64,000 nt of DNA from Cellulomonas composti (GCF_007990245.1 NZ_BJWG01000007.1:62001-126000), one strand, 5' to 3'; shown: positions 8,473-18,122, counted from the first letter of the stretch. Translations and numbers: made by a program. The notes: generated by a model not told the origin, from the sequence alone.

Positions 8473-9906
8473 ATGACGAGTCCGCAGGACCCGCCCCCGC
8501 CGGTCTGGGCCGCGCCCGGCTCCGCGTCGGGGTCGGGCACGCCGTCCGACGAGGGTGCGCCCGCGACGCCATCGGCGCCGTCGACACCCGCCGCACCGCA
8601 GGCCCCGCAAGCACCGGATACGGCTGTGCCTCCCGCGGCTGCACCCCCCGCTCCGCCGACGGGCTGGGGCCCGGCGCCCGCAGCGCCCGGCGCCGGCGCG
8701 CCCGGCTACCCGCCCGTGCCCTCGGCGGCGGTACCGCCACCGGCCGGGTACGGCCCGTTCCCCGCTCACGGCACCCCGCCACCCGGCTACGGCACCCCGC
8801 CGCCCGGGTACGGTGCGCAGCCGCCGGGGTACGGTCCGCAGCCGCCCGGCTACGGCACCCCGCCACCCGGATACGGCACGCCGCCACCGGGATACGGTCC
8901 CGCTCCCGTGCACGGCGCGCCGCCGGCCGGATACGGGCCCGGTCGTCCACAGCCCGTACCCGCCGCGCAGTGGCGCCCGCCCGCGCTGCAGCCGGGCATC
9001 ATCCCGCTGCGACCGCTCGGTCTCGGCGAGATCCTCGACGGCGCCTTCCGTGCGATCCGGGCCAACCCCAGCGTGATGTTCGGGCTCGCCGCACTCGTGA
9101 TGAGCATCGCGGTCGCGGTCCAGGCGATCCTGACCTGGTACGTCGGCGGGCAGCTCTCCGGGGCCTTCACCGACCTGCAGGACGACGAGCTCGTGTACGA
9201 CGGCACGGGAGACCTGATCGGAAGTTCGATCGCGCAGTTCATCACGTTGCCCGTGACGGCGATCGCGAGCACCGCGCTGACGGGCCTGCTCGTGGTGTCC
9301 GTGAGCCGCTCGGTGCTCGGTCGCAAGGTCTCGATCAGCGAGGTGCTCCGGTCGCGGCGGGTGTGGGCGGTGGTCGGCTTCACGATGCTCGTGAGCCTCG
9401 CGGCCGTCGTCGCGCTCGGGCTGATCGTCGGCGCGGTCTGGCTGCTCGCGAGCGCGGACCAGCCGCTCGCCGCCGGCTTCGTCGGCCTGGTCGCCGGCGT
9501 GGCGTACCTGCTCGCACTTGTCTGGGTGTCCGTGCGGACCCTGCTCGTCACGCCGGCGCTGATGCTCGAGGAGCGGCCGTTCTGGCCGACGATCAAGCGT
9601 TCGTGGCTCCTCACCCGCCGCAGCTTCTGGCGCCTGCTGGGCATCTACCTGCTGACGTCGATCATGGTCGGCATCGCGGCCGAGATCATCGTCTACCCCG
9701 CGGCGATCATCGGTCTGATCGCCTTCGACGGGGACCCGACGAGCCTGGGCGCGATCGCGGTGAACTCGGTGGGCTCCGTCATCGCGCAGACGCTGACGAC
9801 CGTGTTCCTGTCGTCGGTCGTCGCTCTGCTGTACATCGACGTGCGGATGAGACGAGAAGGCCTCGACCTCGAGCTCGCGCGTGCCGCCTCGGAGCAGCCC
9901 GCGTGA
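8473..9906 (+). CDS. Membrane protein with GDPD-type membrane domain and proline/glycine-rich N-terminus
   Basis: This 477-residue protein has two parts. Residues 1-165 are disordered and rich in Pro, Gly, Ala and Tyr, with about nine imperfect copies of a P-P-G-Y-G-T/P/A repeat, likely cytoplasmic. Residues 175-470 hold about six hydrophobic segments preceded by [15 protein letters not shown], which resembles the membrane domain of glycerophosphoryl diester phosphodiesterase-like proteins, but no catalytic phosphodiesterase part is present. The function is unknown. ATG at 8473 follows a GAGGGAG. It overlaps the next gene by four bases (GTGA) and begins a conserved actinobacterial run that ends in MoxR and DUF58. 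Confidence 0.8.
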   Translation: MTSPQDPPPPVWAAPGSASGSGTPSDEGAPATPSAPSTPAAPQAPQAPDTAVPPAAAPPAPPTGWGPAPAAPGAGAPGYPPVPSAAVPPPAGYGPFPAHGTPPPGYGTPPPGYGAQPPGYGPQPPGYGTPPPGYGTPPPGYGPAPVHGAPPAGYGPGRPQPVPAAQWRPPALQPGIIPLRPLGLGEILDGAFRAIRANPSVMFGLAALVMSIAVAVQAILTWYVGGQLSGAFTDLQDDELVYDGTGDLIGSSIAQFITLPVTAIASTALTGLLVVSVSRSVLGRKVSISEVLRSRRVWAVVGFTMLVSLAAVVALGLIVGAVWLLASADQPLAAGFVGLVAGVAYLLALVWVSVRTLLVTPALMLEERPFWPTIKRSWLLTRRSFWRLLGIYLLTSIMVGIAAEIIVYPAAIIGLIAFDGDPTSLGAIAVNSVGSVIAQTLTTVFLSSVVALLYIDVRMRREGLDLELARAASEQPA

Positions 9907-10586
9907 GCTTGTTCGCCCTGCCGGTCGGCGCGCTCACGTCCGAGGTCCCCGTGACCCCGGATGCGCAGGAGGCGCGCCGAGCGGCCATCGAGGAGCTGTC
10001 CAGGCCCGTGTACCACCAGCAGCGCTCGCTGCTGTCCCGGCTGTTCGACTGGCTGGGGGACCGGCTCGACGAGGTCTCGCAGAGTGTCGCGATCACCACG
10101 CCCGTCACGTTGCTGATCGTCGCGGTGGTGGTGCTCGGCGCGGCGCTCGTCGCGTACTGGGTGGCCGGGCCGGTGCGACGCAGCCGCAGCCGCGGTCAGG
10201 TCGCGGGTGTGCACGACTCGGACGACATACGGACCGCCGCCCAGCTGCGTGCGGCCGCGGACGCCGCCGCCGACGCCGGGGAGTGGTCCGCCGCGGTCCG
10301 GGAACGGTTCCGCGCGATCGTGCGCTCGCTCGAGGAGCGCGCGGTGCTCGACGAGCGGCCGGGCCGCACCGCGCACGAGGCGTCGCTCGACGCCGCGCCC
10401 GCCTTCCCCGCACTGGTCGGCGACCTCGCCGCGGGTGGCCGCCTGTTCGACGACGTCGTGTACGGCGAGCGCTCCGCGGGACCGGCGGACGACGACGCGC
10501 TGCGACGGCTCGACGCCGCCCTCGTCGCGACGGTCCCGAACCGGACCCGCGGACTCGTCGAACCCGTCGCGGCGGTGCCGCGATGA
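9903..10586 (+). CDS. DUF4129 domain-containing membrane protein
   Basis: This 227-residue protein has one membrane helix (about 66-86) and a cytoplasmic C-terminal domain matching DUF4129, recognisable by [20 protein letters not shown] followed by RPGRTAHE and a C-terminal [14 protein letters not shown]4129 proteins are commonly found with MoxR ATPases and transglutaminase-like or DUF58 proteins; their biochemical role is not known. The GTG start overlaps the upstream stop by four bases. Its own stop codon lies in a short triplicated ATGAGGCCG-type sequence. Confidence 0.85.
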   Translation: MSLFALPVGALTSEVPVTPDAQEARRAAIEELSRPVYHQQRSLLSRLFDWLGDRLDEVSQSVAITTPVTLLIVAVVVLGAALVAYWVAGPVRRSRSRGQVAGVHDSDDIRTAAQLRAAADAAADAGEWSAAVRERFRAIVRSLEERAVLDERPGRTAHEASLDAAPAFPALVGDLAAGGRLFDDVVYGERSAGPADDDALRRLDAALVATVPNRTRGLVEPVAAVPR

Positions 10587-10610
10587 GGCCGCTATGAGGC
10601 CGCGATGAGC
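10581..10610. repeat. Short tandem repeat over the DUF4129 stop and DUF4350 start
   Basis: Three ATGA tetramers (10583, 10594, 10605) recur in the frame cgATGAggccg, about 11 bases apart. The first contains the DUF4129 stop codon and the third is the chosen DUF4350 start. The duplication creates three candidate start codons in different frames, so it may affect coupling between the two genes. Confidence 0.6.
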
Positions 10611-11855
10611 GCGGCGGGTGCGGGTTCGGCGTTCGTGGTCACGGACGGGCCCACCAGCTCAGGCGGTCCGGGTGGCGCGACGGACGGCGGACCGGTCGTC
10701 GGGGACGGGACGAGCGCGCGATCGCGAGCAGCGCACCGCTGGCGTCGCTCGCGCGTGCTGATCGGCGCGGGCGTCCTCGTCGTGCTCGTCGGGCTGCTCG
10801 CGCTGCTGCCCGAACCCCGCACGTCCCAGACGCCGCTCGCGCCCGACAACCCCAGCGGCACCGGCGCGATGGCAGTGGCCGAGATCCTGCGGCGCGAAGG
10901 CGTCTCGATCACCTACACGCAGCGGTTCGCGGACGTCGAGGCGCACGCGCGCGACGGCGTGACGGTCGCCGTGTTCGGCGACTACGCGCTGGGCGAGGCG
11001 CAGCTCGAGGCGATGGACGACCTGTCGGGCGACCTGGTGCTGATCGGCGCGACCTACGCCTCCGGCACGCTCGCCGGGATCGAGACGACCTGGGCCGTGA
11101 CGGACCCCGACGAGGTGCTCGCCGCGCGCTGCGACGACCCGGACGCCGTGGCCGCGGGCACGATCACCCGTGCGGGCGCGCTGCACGCACCCGCCGGAGC
11201 GACCGTCTGCTTCCCCGCCGCGGACGCAGCCGCCGACGAGGGCGCATACGTGGACGTGAGCGTCGACGGTCGCCGCATCACCGTGCTGGGTGACCCGGCG
11301 ATGCTGACGAACGCCCACCTCACCGAGGAGGGCAACGCCGCGCTCGCGCTGCGCATGCTCGGCCGGCACACCGAGCTGGTCTGGTACGTGCCCTCGTGGG
11401 ACGACCCGTACCAGGGTGCGACGACCGAGGACGAGCCGACCGCGTCGATGCCGCCGTGGGTCGACGCGCTGGCCTGGCAGCTGTTGCTCGTGGTCGTCGT
11501 GACGGCCGTGTGGCAGGGGCGGCGGATGGGCCGACTGGTCACCGAGCCGCTGCCCGTCGTCGTGCGCGCGGGCGAGGCCGTGCGCGGCCGCGGCCGCCTC
11601 TACCGGCGATCACGCGCCCGCGGGCACGCCGCGGCCGCGCTGCGTGCCGGCGCAGCGAGCCGGATCGCTGAACGGCTCGGGCTGCCCCGCTCCGCACCCG
11701 CCCCCCTGCTGGTCGACGTCGCCGCACGCGCCTGCGGGTGGCCGGCCGCGGATGTCGAGCACCTGCTGTACGGACCACCACCGACCGACGACGACGGGCT
11801 GGCGAGACTGGCCCGAGACCTGGACCACCTGGAGAGCGAGGTTCACCGATCGTGA
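10605..11855 (+). CDS. DUF4350 domain-containing membrane protein
   Basis: This 416-residue protein has a basic stretch then a membrane helix at about 50-68. A DUF4350-like domain follows, with DNPSGTGAMAVAEIL and REGVSITYTQ near its start, and a second helix lies at about 287-305. The C-terminal cytoplasmic part is basic. DUF4350 is found almost only in clusters with DUF4129, MoxR and DUF58 and has no known activity. Its stop overlaps the moxR-like GTG start by four bases. ATG at 10605 is the only start of the three ATGA repeats that is in frame. Confidence 0.82.
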   Translation: MSAAGAGSAFVVTDGPTSSGGPGGATDGGPVVGDGTSARSRAAHRWRRSRVLIGAGVLVVLVGLLALLPEPRTSQTPLAPDNPSGTGAMAVAEILRREGVSITYTQRFADVEAHARDGVTVAVFGDYALGEAQLEAMDDLSGDLVLIGATYASGTLAGIETTWAVTDPDEVLAARCDDPDAVAAGTITRAGALHAPAGATVCFPAADAAADEGAYVDVSVDGRRITVLGDPAMLTNAHLTEEGNAALALRMLGRHTELVWYVPSWDDPYQGATTEDEPTASMPPWVDALAWQLLLVVVVTAVWQGRRMGRLVTEPLPVVVRAGEAVRGRGRLYRRSRARGHAAAALRAGAASRIAERLGLPRSAPAPLLVDVAARACGWPAADVEHLLYGPPPTDDDGLARLARDLDHLESEVHRS

Positions 11856-13156
11856 CCGACGAGACCACCGCGGGGCAGCAACCGCCCGCGGACCCGCCCA
11901 CCGCCCCGCCCGTCGCACCGCCGGTCGCCCCGCAGATCACACCGCCTGCGGCACAGCCGGTCGCACCGCCTGCGGCACAGCCGGTCGCGCCCCAGGTCGC
12001 ACCGCCTGCCGTGCCGCCCGCTGCGCCGCCGCGGTGGCCCGGCCACGCCGCGCCCGCCCCTGCACCAGCGGCGCCCGCGGCACCACCGGCTCCTGCGCCG
12101 ACGCCCGCCGCCGCACCGGCTCCTGCGCCAGCTCCCGCCGCCGCACCGGCTCCTGCGCCGGCGTCGGCACCTGCGCCGTTCCGGCCGGACGGGGCGCCCG
12201 AGCCGTCGACGGACCTGCGGCTCGCGCTCGCGGCGGTGCGGCGCGAGGTCGCCAAGGCGGTGGTCGGTCAGGACGCGGCGGTGTCGGGTCTCATCGTGGC
12301 GCTGCTGTGCCGCGGCCACGTGCTGCTCGAGGGCGTCCCCGGCGTCGCCAAGACGCTGCTCGTGCGCACGCTGTCGGCAGCGCTCGACCTGGACACCAAG
12401 CGCGTGCAGTTCACGCCGGACCTGATGCCGGGCGACGTCACCGGGTCGCTGGTCTACGACGCCCGCACGGCGGAGTTCTCGTTCCGTCCGGGTCCCGTCT
12501 TCACGAACCTGCTGCTCGCCGACGAGATCAACCGGACGCCCCCCAAGACGCAGGCGTCGCTGCTCGAGGCGATGGAGGAGCGGCAGGTGTCGGTCGACGG
12601 CACACCGCGCCCGCTGCCGGACCCGTTCGTCGTGATCGCGACACAGAACCCCGTCGAGTACGAGGGCACGTACTCGCTGCCCGAGGCGCAGCTCGACAGG
12701 TTCCTGCTCAAGCTCACGCTCCCGCTGCCCGAGCGCGAGGACGAGGTCGAGGTGCTCGCCCGGCACGCCGCGGGATTCGACCCGCGGGACCTGCGGGCCG
12801 CGGGCGTGCGCACGGTGGGCGGCGTCGAGCTGCTGGCCCGCGCCCGGGCGGAGGTCGGCCGCGTCCAGGTCGCACGCGAGGTGCTCGGCTACGCGGTCGA
12901 CGTGTGCCGCGCCACGCGCGAGTCCCCCTCGCTGTCCCTGGGGGTCTCCCCGCGCGGCGCGACCGCGCTGCTCGCGACGTCGCGCGCATGGGCGTGGCTC
13001 TCGGGTCGCGGCTACGTCACCCCCGACGACGTGAAGGCGCTCGCGCACCCGACGCTGCGCCACCGGGTGCAGCTGCGGGCCGAGGCCGAGCTCGAGGGCG
13101 TCACCGCGGAGACCGTGCTGGACACGGTGCTCGCGTCCGTCGCGGTCCCGCGCTGA
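11852..13156 (+). CDS. MoxR-family AAA+ ATPase with Pro/Ala-rich N-terminal extension
   Basis: This 434-residue protein begins with about 118 residues of almost pure Pro/Ala/Thr/Val low complexity; the AAA_3 ATPase core follows. Walker A is GVPGVAKT (161-168) and Walker B is LLADEINR with Asp224 and Glu225. A lid domain with SLGVSPRGA lies near the C-terminus. MoxR ATPases act as chaperones that mature partner proteins, often with von Willebrand A-like proteins, and the following DUF58 gene is the usual partner. The long extension is unusual and is probably a flexible tether. GTG at 11852 overlaps the upstream stop. Confidence 0.93.
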   Translation: MTDETTAGQQPPADPPTAPPVAPPVAPQITPPAAQPVAPPAAQPVAPQVAPPAVPPAAPPRWPGHAAPAPAPAAPAAPPAPAPTPAAAPAPAPAPAAAPAPAPASAPAPFRPDGAPEPSTDLRLALAAVRREVAKAVVGQDAAVSGLIVALLCRGHVLLEGVPGVAKTLLVRTLSAALDLDTKRVQFTPDLMPGDVTGSLVYDARTAEFSFRPGPVFTNLLLADEINRTPPKTQASLLEAMEERQVSVDGTPRPLPDPFVVIATQNPVEYEGTYSLPEAQLDRFLLKLTLPLPEREDEVEVLARHAAGFDPRDLRAAGVRTVGGVELLARARAEVGRVQVAREVLGYAVDVCRATRESPSLSLGVSPRGATALLATSRAWAWLSGRGYVTPDDVKALAHPTLRHRVQLRAEAELEGVTAETVLDTVLASVAVPR

Positions 13157-13163
13157 GGCCGCC

Positions 13164-14456
13164 GTGGCGGTGACGTGGCGCGCGGTCCTGCTGGCCGCGA
13201 TCGGGGTGCCCGTGGTGCTGGTCGTGCCCGCGACCGGGACCGTGCTGATCTGGGCGGTGCTCGTCGTGCTCGCGTGCGGCCTGGACGCCGCACTCGCTGC
13301 CTCGCCCCGCCGGGTCGGTGTGCAGCGTGCGGTGCCCCGCTCCGTGCGCCTCGGCGAACCCGCGACCGACGTCGTCACGCTCACGAACGTCGGTTCGCGG
13401 CGTCTGCGGGCGCTGGTCCGCGACGCCTGGCCGCCGTCGGTCGACACGCAGCCCGCCCGGCACGAGGTCGACCTGCCCCCCGGCGAGGCGGTGCGGGTCC
13501 GCTCGGTGCTTCGACCGTCCCGGCGCGGCGACTCGATCGCGGACCTCGTGACGATCCGGACGGTCGGTCCGCTACGGCTCGCGGGGCGTCAGGCCTCGAT
13601 CGACGTGCCCGCACGGCTGCGCGTGCTGCCCGCGTTCGCGTCGCGCCGACACCTGCCGAGCCGGCTGGCCCGGCTGCGCGAGCTCGACGGCCGTGCCGCG
13701 GTGCAGGTGCGCGGCGCGGGCACCGAGTTCGACTCGTTGCGCGAGTACGTGATCGGCGACGACGTGCGCTCCATCGACTGGCGTGCCACGGCCCGCCGGG
13801 CCGACGTCGTCGTGCGCACCTGGCGGCCCGAACGCGACCGGCGAGTGATGATCGTGCTCGACACGGGCCGCACCGCGGCGGTGCGCGTGCTCGATGCGCC
13901 GAGGATCGACGCGTCGATCGAGGCCACGCTGCTGCTGGCGGCGCTCGCGAACCACGCCGGCGACCGCATCGACGTGCTCGCGTACGACCGGCGGGTGCGC
14001 GCGCGCGTCGCGGGAATGGCGGGTGCGCGCCTGATGCCGGCGGTCGCGGACCAGCTCTCCGGTGTGCACGCCGAGCTCGTCGAGACGGACTGGCCCGGCG
14101 TGGTCGCCCAGGTGCGCGAGCGCCTGTCGCAGCGCGGCCTCGTCGTGCTGCTGACCGCGCTCGAGCCTGCCGCGGTCGAGCAGGGGCTGCTCGGGGTCGT
14201 CGGCGGCCTGACCCAGCACCATCAGGTGGTGCTCGCCTCGGTACTCGACCCGGAGGTCGAGGCCCTCGCGCGCGACCGGAGCGACGTGACCGCGGTGTTC
14301 GACGCGGCGGCGGCCGAACGCGCGGGGCTCGAGCGCGCGGCGGTCGCGATGCGCCTGCGGCAGCGCGGTGTCGAGCTGCTCGAGGCGCTGCCCGACGACC
14401 TCGCACCGCGACTCGCCGACACCTACCTGGCGCTGAAGGCCGCCGGTCGGTTGTAG
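13164..14456 (+). CDS. DUF58 domain-containing protein
   Basis: This 430-residue protein has two hydrophobic segments at the N-terminus (about 7-40) and a cytoplasmic DUF58 domain. The family signature is clear: an R-G-x-G-T-E-F-D-S-L-R-E-Y segment followed by GDDVRSIDWRATAR and then the von Willebrand A-like strand MIVLDTGRT with a DxG-type site. DUF58 proteins work with MoxR ATPases. The GTG start lies seven bases after the MoxR stop. It closes the plus-strand run that began at 8473. Confidence 0.9.
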   Translation: MAVTWRAVLLAAIGVPVVLVVPATGTVLIWAVLVVLACGLDAALAASPRRVGVQRAVPRSVRLGEPATDVVTLTNVGSRRLRALVRDAWPPSVDTQPARHEVDLPPGEAVRVRSVLRPSRRGDSIADLVTIRTVGPLRLAGRQASIDVPARLRVLPAFASRRHLPSRLARLRELDGRAAVQVRGAGTEFDSLREYVIGDDVRSIDWRATARRADVVVRTWRPERDRRVMIVLDTGRTAAVRVLDAPRIDASIEATLLLAALANHAGDRIDVLAYDRRVRARVAGMAGARLMPAVADQLSGVHAELVETDWPGVVAQVRERLSQRGLVVLLTALEPAAVEQGLLGVVGGLTQHHQVVLASVLDPEVEALARDRSDVTAVFDAAAAERAGLERAAVAMRLRQRGVELLEALPDDLAPRLADTYLALKAAGRL

Positions 14457-14488
14457 ACCAGGCGGAGCTGTCGACCAGGCGGAGCCCG
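14457..14488. repeat. Direct repeat just after the DUF58 stop codon
   Basis: The sequence gaccaggcggagc occurs twice, 17 bases apart, beginning at the TAG stop of the DUF58 gene. A looser ggcgagccg(a/t)c repeat follows to about 14515. It is non-coding and sits between convergent genes. Confidence 0.6.
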
Positions 14489-14507
14489 GCGAGCCGACCT
14501 CGGCGAG

Positions 14508-14535
14508 CCGTCGGCGAGCAGACCTCAGCCGACGG
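14508..14535. terminator. Hairpin between convergent DUF58 and SpoIIM-like genes
   Basis: CCGTCGGC (14508-14515) pairs with GCCGACGG (14528-14535) across a 12-base loop that contains the SpoIIM-like stop codon. An 8-bp perfect stem between convergent genes is consistent with a bidirectional terminator, without a T-run. Confidence 0.5.
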
Positions 14536-15514
14536 TGGCGAGCGTGTAGCCCGCGCGGTCGTCGTCGAGGTCGCCGGTCTGGCCCGCGCGCACCGCGCGT
14601 CTGCCGAGCACGATCGTGTACGTCCAGAACGCCGCCAACGCGATCGCGCCGATCACGATCTTGAGCCACCAGGGCAACGTCGACCCCGTGACGAAGCCCT
14701 CGATCAGCCCGGACACGAACAGCACCCCGATCAGGCCGATCGCGACGGTGAACAGCGCCCGGGCCTCCTCGGCGAGCGCTCGGCCACGCGTCCGCGGACC
14801 GGGCGCGACCCACGTCCAGAACACGCGCAGCCCGGCCGCGCCGGCGACGAACACCGCCGTGAGCTCGAGCATGCCGTGCGGCGCGATGAGCTGCAGGAAC
14901 ACCCCGAGGCTGTCGTGAGCGGCCATCATGCCGCCGATGTTCCCCACGCTCACGGCGTTGATGTACAGGAAGTAGACGGGTCCGATCCCGGTGATGCCCG
15001 TGCCGATGCAGACGGCCGTCAGCAACGCGTTGTGGGTCCAGACCGTCGCGGCGAACCCGGCACCGGGCGCGTAGTACTCGGCGAACGCCCTGTCCACGTA
15101 CTCCTGCCGCTGCGCGGGCGTGCCCATCGCGGCGAGCGCATCGGGGTTGGTCGCGACCCAGACGCCGGCAACGATCGCGACGGCGAGGAACGCCGTCATC
15201 ACGGCGACGGTCCACCAGCGGATCCGGTAGAGCGCGGCGGGCAACCGTTCGACGACGAACAGCACGGCGTCACGCCAGCTCGGCTCGTGTGCTCCCGCGA
15301 TGGCCGCACGTGAACGCGCGAGGAGCTGCGAGAGGCGGGTGACGACCTCGGGGTCGGGGGCCGCGGAGCGGATCACCGACAGGTCGGTCGCGGTCGCCTG
15401 GTAGAGGCGGACCAGCTCGTCGGACTCCGCACCGGTGCGACGCCGCCGCCGACCGAGCTCGTCGAGACGCTGCCAGGCCGGCTCGTGCACCACCTGGTAC
15501 GCGTCGAGGTCCAT
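14525..15514 (-). CDS. SpoIIM-family (DUF95) integral membrane protein
   Basis: This 329-residue protein has a soluble N-terminal helical part (about 1-95) and five or six membrane helices. Its conserved core includes FLYINAVSVGNIGG and LIAPHGMLELTA, which match stage II sporulation protein M-like proteins. In Bacillus SpoIIM works with SpoIID and SpoIIP in engulfment. Non-sporulating actinobacteria keep this family next to RDD, MoxR and DUF58 genes, where it is probably a general envelope protein. ATG at 15514 gives a product of family length. It faces the RDD gene across an 82-base divergent region. Confidence 0.88.
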   Translation of the reverse strand: MDLDAYQVVHEPAWQRLDELGRRRRRTGAESDELVRLYQATATDLSVIRSAAPDPEVVTRLSQLLARSRAAIAGAHEPSWRDAVLFVVERLPAALYRIRWWTVAVMTAFLAVAIVAGVWVATNPDALAAMGTPAQRQEYVDRAFAEYYAPGAGFAATVWTHNALLTAVCIGTGITGIGPVYFLYINAVSVGNIGGMMAAHDSLGVFLQLIAPHGMLELTAVFVAGAAGLRVFWTWVAPGPRTRGRALAEEARALFTVAIGLIGVLFVSGLIEGFVTGSTLPWWLKIVIGAIALAAFWTYTIVLGRRAVRAGQTGDLDDDRAGYTLATVG

Positions 15515-15596
15515 GCCGACAGCCTGCCAGAGCCGCCGATCCGTGGGGGACGCACGGGCTAGGGTTTCGCCAGACGCAACGAGCGAAGGGGGTGCG
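15515..15596. promoter_or_regulatory. Divergent promoter region, SpoIIM-like / RDD
   Basis: On the plus strand TAGGGT (15560-15565) is a plausible -10 for the RDD gene, giving a short leader that contains the ribosome-binding site GAAGGGGG upstream of GTG 15597. No convincing -35 is seen. The promoter of the SpoIIM-like gene on the other strand is not obvious. Confidence 0.4.
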
Positions 15597-16409
15597 GTGG
15601 ACCAGGTCGTCATCGGCGAGGGGGTCGCTCTCGACATCCGGGCCGCCTCGGCCGCCTCCCGGCTCCTGGGCGCGCTCGTCGACCTCGCGCTGCTGGCCGT
15701 CGTCATCGTGGTCGGCGCCATCCTGCTCAACCAGACGGTCGGCTGGTCCGACGACCTCGGCCAGATCTCGGCGGTGGTCTTCCTCGCGACCATCATGATC
15801 GTGCTGCCCACCGCGGTGGACACCCTCACGCGCGGCCGCTCGCTCGGCAAGGTCTCCGCGGGCATCCGCATCGTGCGCGACGACGGCGGGCCGATCGTCT
15901 TCCGGCAGGCGTTCGTGCGTGCGCTGACGGGCGTGGTGGAGCTGTGGCTGACCTTCGGCGTCATCGCCCTGGTGTGCTCAATGGTGCATCCACAGGGCAA
16001 GCGCGTGGGCGACATCCTCGCGGGGACCTACGCGGTGCGCGTGCGCGGCGCCTCGACCGTGCGGCGTCCCGTGCTCATGCCTCCGCAGCTGCGCGTGTGG
16101 GCCGCCGCGGCCGACGTCGCGCGCATGCCGGACGGGTTGGCACTCGCCGTGCGGCAGTTCCTCGCCCGGGCCGCGACCATGCACGGCCCGTCACGCGTCG
16201 AGCTCGGCACGCAGCTCACGCGCGAGGTGCAGCGCTACGTGCAGCCGCTGCCGCCCGCGGGCACGCATCCCGAGGCGTTCCTGGCCGCCGTGCTCGCCGA
16301 ACGCCGCGAACGCGAGATCCGTGCCGGTGCCCGCACGGTCGTGCGACAGCGCCAGGAGGTCGCACTGCTGTCCCGGCTCCCGCACGGCGTGCCGGACCCG
16401 GAGAGCTGA
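15597..16409 (+). CDS. RDD-family membrane protein
   Basis: This 270-residue protein has the RDD domain in its first half. ASAASRLLGALVDLAL supplies the Arg and Asp of the motif, hydrophobic segments lie at about 24-45 and 55-75, and LTRGRSLGKVSAGIRIV marks the conserved C-terminal end of the domain. A further helix and a cytoplasmic tail of about 110 residues follow. RDD proteins are usually of unknown function; a few act as sodium/proton antiporters. The GTG start has GAAGGGGG just upstream. The gene faces the SpoIIM-like gene, a common pairing. Confidence 0.87.
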   Translation: MDQVVIGEGVALDIRAASAASRLLGALVDLALLAVVIVVGAILLNQTVGWSDDLGQISAVVFLATIMIVLPTAVDTLTRGRSLGKVSAGIRIVRDDGGPIVFRQAFVRALTGVVELWLTFGVIALVCSMVHPQGKRVGDILAGTYAVRVRGASTVRRPVLMPPQLRVWAAAADVARMPDGLALAVRQFLARAATMHGPSRVELGTQLTREVQRYVQPLPPAGTHPEAFLAAVLAERREREIRAGARTVVRQRQEVALLSRLPHGVPDPES

Positions 16410-16457
16410 CGACCCAGAGCGCTGACCGGCACGGAGAGCTGGCCGGCCCGGAGAGCT
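16397..16457. repeat. 16-17 bp tandem repeat starting at the RDD stop codon
   Basis: Four imperfect units follow one another: gacccggagagctgac, gacccagagcgctgac, cggcacggagagctgg and ccggcccggagagctgg. The first includes the TGA stop of the RDD gene. It fills the gap to the convergent Trm112-like gene. Confidence 0.7.
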
Positions 16458-16470
16458 GGTCAGTCGAGCG

Positions 16471-16662
16471 TCAGCGGGCCTCGTCGGCCAGCAGGACGGG
16501 GATGCCGTCGCGGACCGGGTAGCGCAGCGGCCGCTGCGGGTCCGTCGAGATCAGCACCGGGGCACCGTCGTCGTCGACACCGTCGACGAGCGTCGCGCCG
16601 GTGACCGGGCAGCGCAGGAGCTCACGCGCCCAGGCCTCGAGCTGGTAGGGCTGTTCGCTCAT
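16471..16662 (-). CDS. Trm112-family small protein
   Basis: This 63-residue protein has the compact Trm112p-like fold, with LLRCPVTGATL (CPVT knuckle) near residue 16 and the conserved ending RYPVRDGIPVLLADEAR. In eukaryotes Trm112 activates methyltransferases; bacterial versions are thought to do something similar or to act as zinc-ribbon-like cofactors. Only one of the usual cysteines is visible, so zinc binding is doubtful. Its ATG overlaps the manB stop by four bases, a pairing conserved in many actinobacteria. Confidence 0.85.
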   Translation of the reverse strand: MSEQPYQLEAWARELLRCPVTGATLVDGVDDDGAPVLISTDPQRPLRYPVRDGIPVLLADEAR

Positions 16663-18113
16663 GACTGCTCCTCACGCACGAGCGCGAGAACGTCGTCGCG
16701 CACCTTCTCCATGATGTCCTCGTCCGCGGCCTCGACGTTCAGGCGCAGCAGCGGTTCGGTGTTGGACGCGCGCAGGTTGAACCACCATCGCGGGTGCTCG
16801 TCCCAGTGCGTGACCGTGAGGCCGTCCAGCTCGTCGACCTCGACCGGGCCGGCGCCCTGGCGCGTCACGTACGCGTCGACGACACGCGCCCGCGCTGCCG
16901 GCACGGACGCGACACGGGAGTTGATCTCCCCCGACGAGACGTACGGCTGGTAGGCGTCGGCCAACGCGGACAGGGGATGCGGCTGACCCCCCAGGGCCGC
17001 GAGCACGTGCAGCGCGGCGAGCATCCCGGTGTCGGCGAAGAAGAAGTCGCGGAAGTAGTAGTGCGCGCTGTGCTCGCCGCCGAAGACGGCGTCGTTCTGC
17101 GCCATCTGCGCCTTGATGAACGAGTGGCCGACCCGCGTACGCACGGTCCGGGCACCCGCGGCGGTCAGCAGGTCCGGCACGATGCGCGACGTGATGAGGT
17201 TGTGGATCACGGTCGGGGTGCGGCCGGCGGCACGCTCGCGCTCGACCTCCCGCAGCCCGACGAGCGCCGTGATCGCCGACGGCGAGACCGGGTCGCCGTT
17301 CTCGTCGACGACGAAGCAGCGATCCGCATCGCCGTCGAACGCGAGCCCGAGGTCGGCGCCGTGCTCGACGACCGCGCGCTGCAGGTCGCGCAGGTTCTCG
17401 GGCTCGAGCGGGTTGGCCTCGTGGTTGGGGAACGTCCCGTCGAGCTCGAAGTAGAGCGGGACGACGTCGAGCGGCAGCGCGGGCAGCCCGGCTCCCGTCC
17501 CGAGGACCGCGGGTGCCGTGAATCCGCCCATGCCGTTGCCCGCGTCGACGACGACCTTGAGCGGGCGGATCGCCGACAGGTCGACGAGCGAGCGCAGGAA
17601 CTGCGCGTACTCGACGAGCATGTCGCGCTGCGTGCTCGTGCCGCGCTCGGCGTCCGGGACCTGCGGCACCCCGTTCGCGAGGTACTCCCCCGCGAGGTCG
17701 CGTACCGCGGCCAGACCGGAGTCCTGGCCGACCGGACGCGCACCCGCACGGCACAGCTTGATGCCGTTGTACTGCGCGGGGTTGTGGCTCGCGGTGAACA
17801 TCGCGCCCGCGACGCCGAGGTGGCCGGACGCGAAGTACAGGCCGTCCGTGGAGGCCAGGCCGATCAGCACGACGTCGACGCCGCGTGCGGCCAGGCCGTC
17901 GGCGAAGCCGGCGACGAGCTCGGGCCCGGAGGGGCGCATGTCGTTCGCGACGACGACCCTCGGGCGGCCGCCGGCGGCCTCGGGAAGCACCACGACGTCG
18001 GCGAACGCCGCCCCGATCGCACGGGTGACCTCCGGCGACAGCTCGTCGGGCACCGTCCCCCGGACGTCGTAGGCCTTGATGAACGCGGACAGGTCGACGG
18101 GAGGACGGCTCAC
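16659..18113 (-). CDS. manB: Phosphomannomutase/phosphoglucomutase
   Basis: This 484-residue alpha-D-phosphohexomutase interconverts mannose-6-phosphate and mannose-1-phosphate and often the glucose equivalents, supplying GDP-mannose and other sugar nucleotides. The phosphoserine Ser109 lies in TASHNPAQYNG, the magnesium loop is DGDADR (260-265), the sugar-binding loop includes GGEHSAHYYF, and the phosphate-binding loop RASNTEPLLRLN is near the C-terminus. It starts at GTG and follows the zinc-ribbon gene by nine bases. The neighbourhood corresponds to Rv3257c of M. tuberculosis. It fits the sugar-nucleotide demand of the glycan locus downstream. Confidence 0.93.
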   Translation of the reverse strand: MSRPPVDLSAFIKAYDVRGTVPDELSPEVTRAIGAAFADVVVLPEAAGGRPRVVVANDMRPSGPELVAGFADGLAARGVDVVLIGLASTDGLYFASGHLGVAGAMFTASHNPAQYNGIKLCRAGARPVGQDSGLAAVRDLAGEYLANGVPQVPDAERGTSTQRDMLVEYAQFLRSLVDLSAIRPLKVVVDAGNGMGGFTAPAVLGTGAGLPALPLDVVPLYFELDGTFPNHEANPLEPENLRDLQRAVVEHGADLGLAFDGDADRCFVVDENGDPVSPSAITALVGLREVERERAAGRTPTVIHNLITSRIVPDLLTAAGARTVRTRVGHSFIKAQMAQNDAVFGGEHSAHYYFRDFFFADTGMLAALHVLAALGGQPHPLSALADAYQPYVSSGEINSRVASVPAARARVVDAYVTRQGAGPVEVDELDGLTVTHWDEHPRWWFNLRASNTEPLLRLNVEAADEDIMEKVRDDVLALVREEQS

Positions 18114-18122
18114 CGAGGCATC